Below are positions 43,595 to 52,720 of a stretch of 64,000 nucleotides of DNA, one piece after another. The notes beneath the pieces were generated by a model. It saw only the letters and a list, made by a program, of their open reading frames with translations. It searched no databases and was not told the DNA's origin. The stretch comes from Bactericera cockerelli (Eukaryota > Arthropoda > Insecta > Hemiptera > Triozidae), in contig JAMCCL010000077.1 of NCBI GenBank assembly GCA_024516035.1, forward strand, positions 1 through 64,000, read 5' to 3'. The position numbers were made by a program, and so were the translations under genes. Every line of letters begins with the position of its first letter. Position 1 is the stretch's first letter.

Positions 43595-43708
43595 TTTATT
43601 AGGTATAAATGGACATTATGTACATAATGTCCATTTATACCTAATAAAGTTATGTATAATACCTTAGTAGGTATGTTATGTACATTGTACATAACATACC
43701 TACTAAGA
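43595..43708. repeat. Two adjacent perfect palindromes
   Basis: 43595-43650 is a 56-bp perfect palindrome with no spacer (arm starts CTTTATTAGGTATAAATGG). 43664-43708 is a second palindrome with 22-bp arms and a one-base spacer (arm starts CTTAGTAGGTATG). They are 13 bp apart. Their arms are not identical, but both contain TAGGTAT, so they may have a common origin. They lie inside the rosa-like mariner. Confidence 0.95.
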
Positions 43709-43791
43709 CGATATCTAGGTAGGTACCTGTAAAGAGAGTACATAAACAAAAAGGTCAGATTATTTTAATCTAGATTCAAAATTATGATTAA

Positions 43792-46246
43792 CTAGCGGGC
43801 TGTCGCCCGCTTTGCGGGCCGAGGCATGGCCTTAGTGTATTGAGGCATGACCGTAGTGTATTGACGCATGGCCGTAGTGTGTATTGAGGCATGACCGTCC
43901 TGTATTGAGGCATGGCCGTAGTATAAACTGTTAGCGTAATGGGACTTCCTGTCTCGAGCCGACAGTCTAAATAAAGTACTATTATACTATACTATATTGA
44001 GGCATGAACGTAGTGTATTGAGGCATGAACGTAGTGTATTGAGGCATGACCGTAGTGTATTGAGGCATGAACGTAGTGTATTGAGGCATGATCGTAGTGT
44101 ATTGAGGCATGACCGTAGTGTATTGAGGTCCGTCTAATTGAAAATCTAGAGCGAAAAATAACCTACACACCAAATTTGAACATTTTTTGACTTACCAATA
44201 CGGAGTAACAGGCAGTTGTTGTAGTGGAAATTTCGAAAAATTGTGTCTAATTTCTCATCTAGACCGTAAAACGAACCTACACACCAAATTTGAACTTTTT
44301 AGGGCTTACCAATATGGAGTAATAGACAGGTGTTGTAGTGGGAGTTTTAAAAAAATCCCATCCAAATGCACATCTAGACTGTAAAAAAACCTACATACCA
44401 AATTTGGACTTCTTCGGACTTACCAGTGCGGAGAAAAGTAGTGGAAGTAAATTTTCCTTTTTCGCCAATAGCAGATGATGTAGTGGGAGTTTCGAAAAGC
44501 CCAATTTTGCAGATTCAGACAATAAGACAAACATAAATACCAAATTTGAACTTTCTCGGATTTATCAATGCGGAGAAATAGCGGTGAAAGTAAAAAGTCC
44601 TTTTTCGCTGATGAGAGGTGTTGTAGTAGGAGTTTCAAAAAATCCCGTCTAATTGCACATCTAAACAATAAGACAAAGCTACCTACCGAATTTGAACTTT
44701 CTCGGATTTATCAATGCGGAGAAATAGCGGTGAAAACAAAAAATCCTTTCTCGCCATTGTCCAGGTGTTGTAGTGTGAATTTCTAAAAATTCCGTCTTAT
44801 TGCACATCTAGACTATATGAAAAAAGCTACCTACCGAATTTGAACTTTCTCGGATTTATCAATGCGGAGAAATAGCGGTGAAAGTAAAAAGTCCTTTTTC
44901 GCTAATGAGAGGTGTTGTAGTAGGAGTTTCGAAAAATCCCGTCTAATTTCACATCTAAACTATAAGACAAAGCTACCTACCGAATTTGAACTTTCTCGGA
45001 TTTATCAATGCGGAGAAATAGCGGTGAAAACAAAAAGTCCTTTTTCGCCATTGGCCAGGTGTTGTAGTGTGAATTTCTAAAAATTCCGCTTATTGCACAT
45101 CTAAACTATAAGACAAAGCTACCTACCGAATTTGAACTTTCTCTGATTTATCAATGCGGAGAAATAGCGGTGAAAGTAAAAAGTCCTTTTTCGACAATGG
45201 CAGGTGTTGTAGTGGGAAATTCGAAAAATCCCTTCTTATTGCACATCTAGACTATAAGACAAAGCTACCTACCAAATTTGAACTTTCTGGGATTTATCAA
45301 TGTGGAGAAATAGCGGTGAAAGTAAAAAGTCCTTTTTCGCCAATGGCAGGTGTTGTAGTGGAAATTTCGAAAAATCCCGTCTAATCGCACATCTAAATTA
45401 TAAGACAAAGCTACCTACCAAATTTGAACTTTCTCGGATTTATCAATGCGGAGAAATAGCGGTGAAAGTAAAAAGTCCTTTTTCGCTAATGAGAGGTGTT
45501 GTAGTGGGAATTTCGAAATATCCCGTCTAATCGCACATCTAAACTATAAAACTAAGCTACCTACCAACTTTCTCGGATTTATCAATGCGGGGAAATAGCG
45601 GTGAAAGTAAAAAGTCCTTTTTCGCCAATGGCAGGTGTTGTAGTGGGAATTTCGAAAAATCCCGTCTTATTGCACATCTAGACTATAAGACAAAGCTACC
45701 TACCAAATTTGAACTTTCTGGGATTTATCAATGCGGAGAAATAGCGGTGAAAGTAAAAAGTCCTTTTTCGACAATGGCAGGTGTTGTAGTGGGAAATTCG
45801 AAAAATCCCGTCTTATTGCACATCTAGACTATAAGACAAAGCTACCTACCAAATTTGAACTTTCTGGGATTTATCAATGTGGAGAAATAGCGGTGAAAGT
45901 AAAAAGTCCTTTTTCGCCAATGGCAGGTGTTGTAGTGGAAATTTCGAAAAATCCCGTCTTATTGCACATCTAGACTATAAGACAAAGCTACCTACCAAAT
46001 TTGAACTTTCTGGGATTTATCAATGTGGAGAAATAGCGGTGAAAGTAAAAAGTCCTTTTTCGCCAATGGCAGGTGTTGTAGTGGGAATTTCGAAAAATCC
46101 CGTCTTATTGCACATCTAGACTATAAGACAAAGCTACCTACCAAATTTCCGCTTCCTAGGACTTACCAGTTCGGAGAAACAGTGATGAATCAGTGAGTGA
46201 GTGAGTCAGTCAGTCAGTCAGTGAGTGAAACTCTCTTATATAAGTA
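43792..46246 (-). mobile_element. Helitron-like element A, expanded internally
   Basis: On the minus strand the 3' end reads GCGGGCGACAGCCCGCTAG: a GC hairpin directly followed by CTAG, as in Helitron 3' termini. The 5' side contains ACTGACTGACTGA and CTTATATAAGAGAGTTTCAC. The same ends occur in elements B and C. Between them lie a short-period array (about 21 bp, GAGGCATGACCGTAGTGT) at 43824-44130 and a 146-bp array at 44141-46145. No Rep/helicase is encoded, so it is non-autonomous. Helitron assignment rests on the terminal hairpin and CTAG only. Confidence 0.6.
44141..46145. repeat. 146-bp satellite array inside the Helitron-like element, 13-14 units
   Basis: Units of 146-148 bp share TCAATGCGGAGAAATAGCGG and GGTGTTGTAGTGGGAATTTC. 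Exact 146-bp spacing is seen at 45585, 45731 and 45877; units toward 44.2 kb are more diverged. A single unit of the same sequence forms the middle of elements B and C, so the array is an amplification of the element's own body. The 65-80-codon open frames in each unit are repeat artefacts. Confidence 0.92.
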
Positions 46247-46510
46247 CTAGCGGGCTGTCGCCCGCTTTGCGGGCCGAGGCATGGCCGTGAAAGCAAAAAA
46301 TCCTTTTTCGCCAATGGCAGGTGTTGTAGTGGGAATTTCGAAAAATCCCGTCTTATTGCACATCTAGACTATAAGACAAAGCTGCCTACCAAATTTCAGC
46401 TTCCTAGGACTTACCAGTTCGGAGAAACAGTGATGAATCAGTGAGTCAGTCAGTCAGTCAGTCAATCAGTCAGTCAGTCAGTCAGTGAGTGAAACTCTCT
46501 TATATAAGTA
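46247..46510 (-). mobile_element. Helitron-like element B, unexpanded
   Basis: A 264-bp element with the same GC hairpin plus CTAG end and the same (ACTG)n-rich other end as element A, abutting it head to tail. It carries one copy of the 146-bp body. Confidence 0.65.
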
Positions 46511-46631
46511 TAGATAGAAGATAGATTAATTATTCGGTGACAAGTGACGAATTTGGTTCACAGTAACCAATTGTAAGTATTTAAAATTAATCTGAATTTT
46601 ATTTTTAAACTTTTAAATTTACTTTCTCATA

Positions 46632-47753
46632 ATGGTGCGAACAATTTTAGATAAAGTAAACATTATTTTCCTCTATGGTGAATGTAGAACATACCGAGGT
46701 ACAGCTAGGCGTTTTAACGATTTTTATCCGGAGAGTCCTAGAATTGACCATAAATACGTTGCGGACATAGTGCTAAAGTTTCGACAGACCGGAAGTGTGA
46801 AAGATAGGCCGCGGAGTGGTAGGAAGAAAGTGGATGAAGGGACGGTGATTGAAATAATAGGCCGTGTTTCAACTGAGAGTCAGCAGTCCATTCGCGAAAT
46901 GTCGAGTGATAGTGACATTTCCTATTCAACAATACGTAAAGTGTTAAAACATTACAAATTCCATCCTTACAAATTACACCTCGTTCAATCATTAGACTAT
47001 GAAGACTTTGATCGAAGGGAACAGTTTTGTGAATCCCTTTCTGAAGTCATTGCTCAGGACGACAATTATTTAAAAAATGTTTGTTTTAGTGATGAATCTT
47101 GTTTTACACTTCATGGACAGGTCAACACACATAACGTTAGGTATTGGGCTAATGAAAATCCTCACATAATCAGGGAACAACAGACTCAAAGACCCCAGAA
47201 AATTAATGTATGGGCTGGCATTATGGGGAACCACATGGTAGGGCCATTATTTTATGAAGAGAATTTGACAGGCGAATTGTACCTTCAGATGTTAGAGGAC
47301 ACAATCAATCCCCTGATAATAAGGATGGTCGAAAATTGTGTAGATGATGATGGGAATCGAGAATTCGATGAAAATAAAATAGTGTTCCAACAAGACGGTT
47401 GTCCCGCCCACTTCGATCGCAGAGTTAGAGCCTTATTAGACCAAAATTTTCCAAACAGCTGGATAGGTAGGAGAGGTCCTCGGGAATGGTGTCCCCGCTC
47501 ACCGGACTTAGCTCCATGTGACTATTTCTTATGGGGGTATTTAAAGTCGGTAATTTACCGAACACCACCTGCCTCTCTCGAAGATCTCAAAAACCGTATC
47601 AAGAAAGCCTGTGAAGACATCACCCCAGATACATTTGAAAAAGTGAAGTGTGAGTTCGAGGCCCGCCTGTACCATTGTATGGGGTCAACGGGCAGCACTT
47701 CGAGCAGCTCATTCAGTGATTCTACCCTGTACTTCGTTCACGGTAAGTCCTAG
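46632..47753 (+). CDS. DD41D (rosa-type) mariner transposase, full length
   Basis: An uninterrupted 373-codon frame from MVRTILDKVNI. The N-terminal paired helix-turn-helix includes GTARRFNDFYPESPRIDHK, VKDRPRSGRKK and SYSTIRKVLKHY. The catalytic core has VCFSDESCFT (first Asp), VFQQDGCPAHF (second Asp) and RSPDLAPCDYFLWGYLKS (third Asp), with 41 residues between the second and third. Tc1/mariner enzymes cut and paste at TA in the nucleus. The gene lies between near-identical 450-bp inverted repeats with no visible lesion, so it may encode active enzyme. The Ser-rich C-terminal tail is unusual but short. Confidence 0.93.
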   Translation: MVRTILDKVNIIFLYGECRTYRGTARRFNDFYPESPRIDHKYVADIVLKFRQTGSVKDRPRSGRKKVDEGTVIEIIGRVSTESQQSIREMSSDSDISYSTIRKVLKHYKFHPYKLHLVQSLDYEDFDRREQFCESLSEVIAQDDNYLKNVCFSDESCFTLHGQVNTHNVRYWANENPHIIREQQTQRPQKINVWAGIMGNHMVGPLFYEENLTGELYLQMLEDTINPLIIRMVENCVDDDGNREFDENKIVFQQDGCPAHFDRRVRALLDQNFPNSWIGRRGPREWCPRSPDLAPCDYFLWGYLKSVIYRTPPASLEDLKNRIKKACEDITPDTFEKVKCEFEARLYHCMGSTGSTSSSSFSDSTLYFVHGKS

Positions 47754-48230
47754 AGAGCTCTTGTAGTAGGCATAGTAGTTTATCGGTTTAATTTCACCCT
47801 GTGATTTATGAATTAATCACAATTCTCGTGTAAACAAACCACTTTTTTTACCAAAACATTCTCCGCAAACTGATTTAGGATCACAAAAAACTTATTTCTA
47901 GGCCGTTTTACCCACTATTTAGGTGCGGCAGCAAAGGCTCCATTTTACACGTTCCACCCTGTAATTCGTTAACGGTAAGTCCTAAAGAGCTGAAATTTTT
48001 TGCAATGAAATCGAATTGACAAGACCTTTAAAAAAAGGTATCACTCGATATACCTTCTCATTTAAGATTTTAAAGTTGGTCCATGCCCAGCCTGAATGGG
48101 GCCGTGCAGGAAATTTTTTTTTGGCTAAAACTTAATCCCCCTAAAATTAAAGGAATACGGGTTTTTGCGTTTTCTCGTATTTTCAGCCATTCTCGAGATA
48201 CGGGGGGTGGGACTTTATGCTCACCCTGTA

Positions 48231-49057
48231 TATGCGGATTAACTTCTAAAGATTTCAACAGCTCTCTTGAAACAACATTACCTGTAAAAGATGGCACTTT
48301 GGATTTCGGCTTGTCAATATTGCATGCAAGGATTCGATTCTTTGAAGCCATTCTTCATCTGGCGTATAAAGCCCCAGTCAAAAAATGGCAGCTCAGAAGT
48401 AAGGAAGAAAAAGCAAGAGTCCAAGAAAGAAAAAAAGAAATTCAAGAGGAATTCCATAGGAAAACGGGCCTTATCGTAGATGTCCCAAAGGCTAACTTCG
48501 GGAACACTAATGACGGCAACACAAGCAGACGTTTTTTTGCGGACCATGAACTCGCTTCAGAAATTACTGGAATAGATGTGAACCTTATCTATCGCTTTAA
48601 AATTATTTTAGAAGTGTTGTCTAGTGGGCTAGAGATCAACGTGGAACAGTTCTCAGTATATGCGAAAGAAACTGCAAAGCTCTATGTTGACCTGTACGGA
48701 TGGCATCCTATGACTCCAACCCTCCATAAAATCCTCATCCATGGACCGCAAGTAATAGAGAAAGCTCTATTGCCAATTGGGCAACTATCGGAGGAGGCAG
48801 CTGAAGCTAGGAACAAGTATATTCGTCAATATCGACAGAATTTCGCTAGAAAATTCACACGTACTGAATGTAATGTGGACATTTTGAACAGGTTATTGAT
48901 CAATTCTGACCCTCTTATGACAGGGATGAGACCACCAAGCAATAGGAGAACCTCAGAACCATTTTCAAAAGAGACCATATCCATGCTCCAATGCCCTCAG
49001 AGTCTTGAAACCCCAATTAATGCTCTTCATGATTTTATCAGCTCTGATGAAGAATAA
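48231..49057 (+). pseudogene. Transib transposase, 3' part
   Basis: The frame resumes after the mariner with CGLTSKDFN, completing the CYICG zinc-type motif begun at 43027. It continues through ILHARIRFFEAILHLAY and GNTNDGNTSRRFFA to LHKILIHGPQVIEKALLPIG. The next block, QLSEEAAEARNKYIRQYR, has the third catalytic Glu and the NK..R..R pattern shared with RAG1. VDILNRLLINSDP follows and the protein ends in FISSDEE. No lesion was seen here. With the 5' part it gives about 685 codons, the usual Transib length. Confidence 0.92.
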
Positions 49058-49138
49058 AAACTAGTTTTATCCTGTTTCCAAATGATTAAATGCATAAAAT
49101 AATTTTGTCCCCCCAGATTGGGCAAATCTTTGTATGTG

Positions 49139-49371
49139 CGCCGCTCGCCGGACCTCACGGTTTGTGACTTCTTTTTATGGGGTTATTTGAAAGGGAAAGT
49201 GTCAACAATAAACCTCGCACCCTTCAGGAGTTAAAGGCTTCCATTGAGACTGAAATTCGAGCAATTCCAACCGATATGTTGGAGCGAGCAATGGGAAATA
49301 TGAAGGACCGACTCCAAGAATGCATCGCCCAAGAAGGAAGGCATTTGATGGACATCATTTTTCATAATTGA
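49139..49371 (+). pseudogene. Mariner (DD41D) transposase, right part
   Basis: After the CGCCG duplication the host mariner frame continues SPDLTVCDFFLWGYLKGKV, with the third Asp. The C-terminal region follows (RTLQELKASIETEIRAIP, EGRHLMDIIFHN) to a stop at 49371. The 3' untranslated part and inverted repeat run to 49497. Confidence 0.9.
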
Positions 49372-49499
49372 TTTTTTTTTAACTTAATTAAAATCCCCTT
49401 GTTACTGAACATTTTAAAATTTATTTCAACCCAATACCTTCAACATTGACGATTTGACGACTGTTTCAAATTCACGAGACATAGCTGCGCCACCCTGTA

Positions 49500-49750
49500 T
49501 TTGCTTCACTGGAAGAAAGACCCAGTTGAGATATTAAGACCTACCACAGCTATTTGCTTCACTGGAACAAAGACTTAGTCTGGATATTAAGACCTACCAC
49601 AGCTATTTGCTTCACTGGAAGAAAGACTCAGTTGGGATTTAAGACCTGCCACAGATATTTGCTTCACTGGAAAAAAAGTCGCAGTTAGGATATTAAGGCC
49701 TGCCACAGATATTTGCTCAATGGAAGAAAGACTCAGTTGGGATTAGACCT
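49500..49750. repeat. 53-bp tandem repeat, about 4.6 units
   Basis: Units begin TTTGCTTCACTGG at 49500, 49553, 49606, 49658 and 49712, with a period of 52-54 bp. The left flank of the mariner (40668-40686) resembles part of this unit, so the mariner landed in the array. Confidence 0.9.
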
Positions 49751-50679
49751 ACTCGAAAAATCTTGGAAATCTTGTTTAAATTAACAAATCCTTACCCAGA
49801 CGGCACACAAGGTTACACAACCTTTCTAGACTCGGAATTTTCCTTGTAAAAATAACCTTTACTTCATAAGGTTTAAAAAGTATAAAAAAGTATGGATTTT
49901 TCCTTGTAAAAATAACCTTTACTTTACAAAGATTTAAGAAGTATAAAATAATAAGTTTGCTGAAAACTTACTTAGGCAAGGTTTATAAACACTTTGGAAA
50001 GGTTTCAAACTTTTATAAGGTTTTTTTAAATTATTTTTCGCAAGACATCGGAATATAGAAAACGCCTTAAAAAAATAAATATGTGACTGGGTATGCAATA
50101 TGTCACTTCAGCCATTGCCTTTTTGCCTCCATATTCATTTTTTGTAATTTGAAATAACTGAAATTTTTGTTGAATTTGCTAAACACTTCGATTTTTTTAA
50201 GTTATTTGATCATATATTATTGTAACTTAAAATTATTCTGGTTTTGTCACCAATGCTTTCACTGATTTCTAGAGCTGGTATTTTACAAATCCCAACATGT
50301 TAAAAGTACTTTTCCATTTAACTTCAAATAAGTCTGATTCTAGTGAAAATTTTGTTGTGGATCATGAAATACCATCCATTAACTACCTAAAGTAAATCAG
50401 TTACAGAGTGCAATTTAACCCTACCTATACCATAATATAACAATCTCAGATAGTGCAATTTAACAATATATAACAATCTCTGATAAAAGTCCATCAGTTT
50501 GACTGTTCTAAAGTTCCTACATAACAGTTTTAGGGTGTAAACTTGCAAGAATTCTCTACTGGAAAAAAAGTCCAAAGTTGACTGAATTTCAAACTTTCTT
50601 AGTCAAGATTCAATCTTGACTACGAAAGATTTCATAACATATTATTTGCCATTTCTTATTTCTGCCCCTTAGATTTAAA
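49751..50679. other. AT-rich, no gene seen
   Basis: One 66-bp direct repeat (TTTTCCTTGTAAAAATAACC at about 49838 and 49898) is present. Nothing else is assignable. Confidence 0.4.
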
Positions 50680-50893
50680 ATGAAATTTTGTGTAGTACGC
50701 TTTTGTATGTTAGCTGAAGAAGTGGAGGTGGTGCCTGAGGCATAACTGGAAAAGATCCCAGCAATTTAGGGCTCAACAAACATTTGTCGGTGGCCCAAAG
50801 TTGGAGTAACCAATTCAGAGTGGGAGAAAAAAGCAAAAAAATTCACCCACACTGAAACCAAGAGATATGACGTAAAAATACTTGGGATTTATG
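50680..50893 (+). pseudogene. Possible DUF4806-type N-terminal exon, degenerate
   Basis: The frame from MKFCVVRF continues VEVVPEA, a stop, then CRWPKVGVTNSEWEKKAKKF and VKILGIYG before GTAAGTATG, a good 5' splice site. The order (short hydrophobic strand, VVP, a WP block, then a basic region and ILG.Y) resembles the first exon of insect DUF4806-type proteins, often carried in multicopy repeats. Two in-frame stops make it a relic. The family call is tentative. Confidence 0.3.
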
Positions 50894-51066
50894 GTAAGTA
50901 TGATATTTTAAATCGAATATCATTTTAAGTTTATGTATCTGATGGATATTATTCTTTTCAAAAGAAATCATATAATAATTATGAAAAAAGAAAAAAAATA
51001 GACACAGCAACATTGGGTATTAATGTGCCATGATATTGCAGAGCTTTAGTGTAAGGTAAGAATAAT

Positions 51067-51084
51067 ATATATATATATATATAT
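51067..51084. repeat. (AT)n microsatellite
   Basis: A simple AT dinucleotide run. About 40 bp further lies a small hairpin, CTTTCGGAC-TC-GTCCGAAAG. Confidence 0.85.
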
Positions 51085-51324
51085 CCATATAGCTAATTCC
51101 AGACCTTCGGACGCAGCCGACTTTCGGACTCGTCCGAAAGCCCGGAAGTTTACCTACCATTTAGAGGTCCTCAAAACTAGGCGTGAGCATTTAAAGAATA
51201 TGTTAGGAGTACCAAATACTGGTCTCTGGCATTAGTGTTTCGTCCAAAAGTATGTTGTATTAGAGAAAAAAAAATTCGCGTCTGAAAGTCTGTTTTATTA
51301 GAGAAAGTAAAAAGTATTATTAGC

Positions 51325-52720
51325 CAGGATCGATGGCGCAGTGAATGCACCTGTTCTAATCGGATCACCGAAGTTAAGTAACATCCAGCTTCGTGATAAT
51401 CGTGATGCTGGCACTCTGTCCCAACCCAGGCTGGATGAGGTTGTTTGGGTAGTAGCTTTGTTAATTTTCTGCGGATCACCGAAGTTAAGTAACGTCCAGC
51501 TTCGTGATAATCGTGATGCTGGCACTCCGTCCCAACCCAGGCTGGATGAGGTTGTTTGGGTAGTAGCTTTGTTAATTTTCTGTGTATCACCGAAGTTAAG
51601 TAACGTCCAGCTTCGTGATAATCGTGATGCTGGCACTCCGTCCCAACCCAGACTGGATGAGGTTGTTTGGGTAGTAGCTTTGTTAATTTTCTGCGGATCA
51701 CCGAAGTTAAGTAACGTCCAGCTTCGTGATAATCGTGATGCTGGCACTCCGTCCCAACCCAGACTGGATGAGGTTGTTTGGGTAGTAGCTTTGTTAATTT
51801 TCTGCGGATCACCGAAGTTAAGTAACGTCCAGCTTCGTGATAATCGTGATGCTGGCACTACGTCCCAACCTAGGCTGGATGAGGTTGTTTGGGTAGTAGC
51901 TTTGTTAATTTTCTGTGTATCACCGAAGTTAAGTAACGTCCAGCTTCGTGATAATCGTGATGCTGGCACTCCGTCCCAACCCAGGCTGGATGAGGTTTTT
52001 TGGGTAGTAGCTTTGTTAATTTTCTGCGGATCACCGAAGTTAACACCTTGACTGCCACGTGTATCTCTAGCGATACACGGTGTACTGTGTTTACTGCCAG
52101 GTGTATCTCTAACGATACACCACTGTTTTTGAAGTTCACTGCCAGGTGTATCTCTAGCGATACACCATGATTTTTCATGACTTTCTAAGCAATATCCGTC
52201 ATATTGTACCATTGGATTTTTTTTTTTAAATATGAAACACCCATGGCATAGAGCAGAAGCAATCTCTAATACTACTATGGCGTGGAACATAAACAACACA
52301 AAAATTTGTGGCAGTCAAGGTGTTAAGTAACGTCCAGCTTCGTGATAATCGTGATGCTGGCACTCCGTCCCAACCCAGGCTAGATGAGGTTGTTTGGGTA
52401 GTAGCTTTGTTAATTTTCTATGTATCATCGAAGTTAAGTAACGTCCTGCATCGTGATAATCGTGATGCTGGCACTCCGTTCCAACCCAGGCTGGATGAGG
52501 TTGTTTGGGTAGTAGCTTTGTTAATTTTCTGTGTATCACCGAAATCAAGTAACGTCCAGCTTCGTGATAATTGTGATAACTGGCACTCTGACCCAACTCA
52601 GGATGGGTGAGGTTATTGTGGCTAGCAGGTTTGTTAGTTTCCTGCGAATGGTAGTTAAAATCTCCGTCGTGATATGATCATCCACTTGAAAGCGACGTTA
52701 AACCAACAAAATTACAAGCT
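51325..52720 (+). repeat. 5S-derived SINE expanded into a 111-bp tandem array
   Basis: The head (GATCGATGGCGCAGTGAATGC, then GGATCACCGAAGTTAAGTAA) is 5S-like. The tail (TTTCCTGCGAATGG, CCGTCGTGATATGATCAT, GAAAGCGACGTTAAACC) matches the body and tail of the complete 5S-derived SINE at 62399-62668. Between them, nine units start at 51362, 51473, 51584, 51695, 51806, 51917, 52028, 52422 and 52533. The period is exactly 111 bp once a 283-bp insertion is removed from the seventh. Units differ by few bases. Because 111 is a multiple of three, long open frames appear on both strands; they are not genes. Confidence 0.92.
52044..52322. mobile_element. piggyBac-type MITE (279 bp) in the 111-bp array
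   Basis: The termini CACCTTGACTGCCAC and GTGGCAGTCAAGGTG are perfect 15-bp inverted repeats flanked by TTAA on both sides (52040-52043 and 52323-52326), the piggyBac target. Inside the left half are three spaced copies of CTGCCA(C/G)GTGTATCTCTA, each containing a small stem GGTGTATC...GATACACC, like sub-terminal transposase sites. It encodes nothing. Confidence 0.95.

Larger units (their letters stand above)
43032..48228 (+). mobile_element. Rosa-like DD41D mariner with 450-bp inverted repeats
   Basis: The arms 43032-43483 and 47782-48228 are near-identical reverse complements starting CAGGGTGAGCATAAAGTC, flanked by TA (43030-43031, 48229-48230). CAGGGTG recurs inside each arm near 43305 and 43463, so the arm contains three copies of the terminal motif. 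The 5.2-kb body holds two adjacent palindromes, two Helitron-like insertions and a full-length transposase. Excision rejoins the Transib frame as RCYICGLTSKDFN. Confidence 0.93.
41226..49138 (+). mobile_element. Transib-superfamily transposon (RAG1-related)
   Basis: The terminal inverted repeats are about 35 bp with one mismatch, beginning CACATACAAAGATTTGCCC, at 41226 and (inverted) ending at 49138. A 5-bp target duplication CGCCG flanks the element (41221-41225 and 49139-49143), fitting the CGNCG preference known for Transib. Excision restores the mariner reading WPRRSPDLT exactly. The transposase occupies most of the element and is itself interrupted by a second mariner at 43032-48228. Without that insert the element would be about 2.7 kb, typical for Transib. 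Confidence 0.93.
40687..49497 (+). mobile_element. DD41D mariner, internally deleted, host of the nest
   Basis: Termini begin CAGGGTGGCGC on both sides (40687, and the reverse complement ending at 49497) with a TA duplication at 40685-40686 and 49498-49499. Only about 900 bp belong to this element; 41226-49138 is a Transib insertion. The target appears to be a 53-bp tandem repeat whose array continues at 49500. Confidence 0.85.

Noticed and set aside
44187..46119. Repeated 65-80-codon ORFs with a CCSGNFEK-type motif
   Set aside because: They recur with the 146-bp satellite and occur once in the unexpanded element; there is no start context or stop constraint.
51177..52610. Several 90-330-codon ORFs on both strands
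   Set aside because: They follow a 111-bp tandem repeat (divisible by three) derived from a SINE; the translations are periodic with no protein character.
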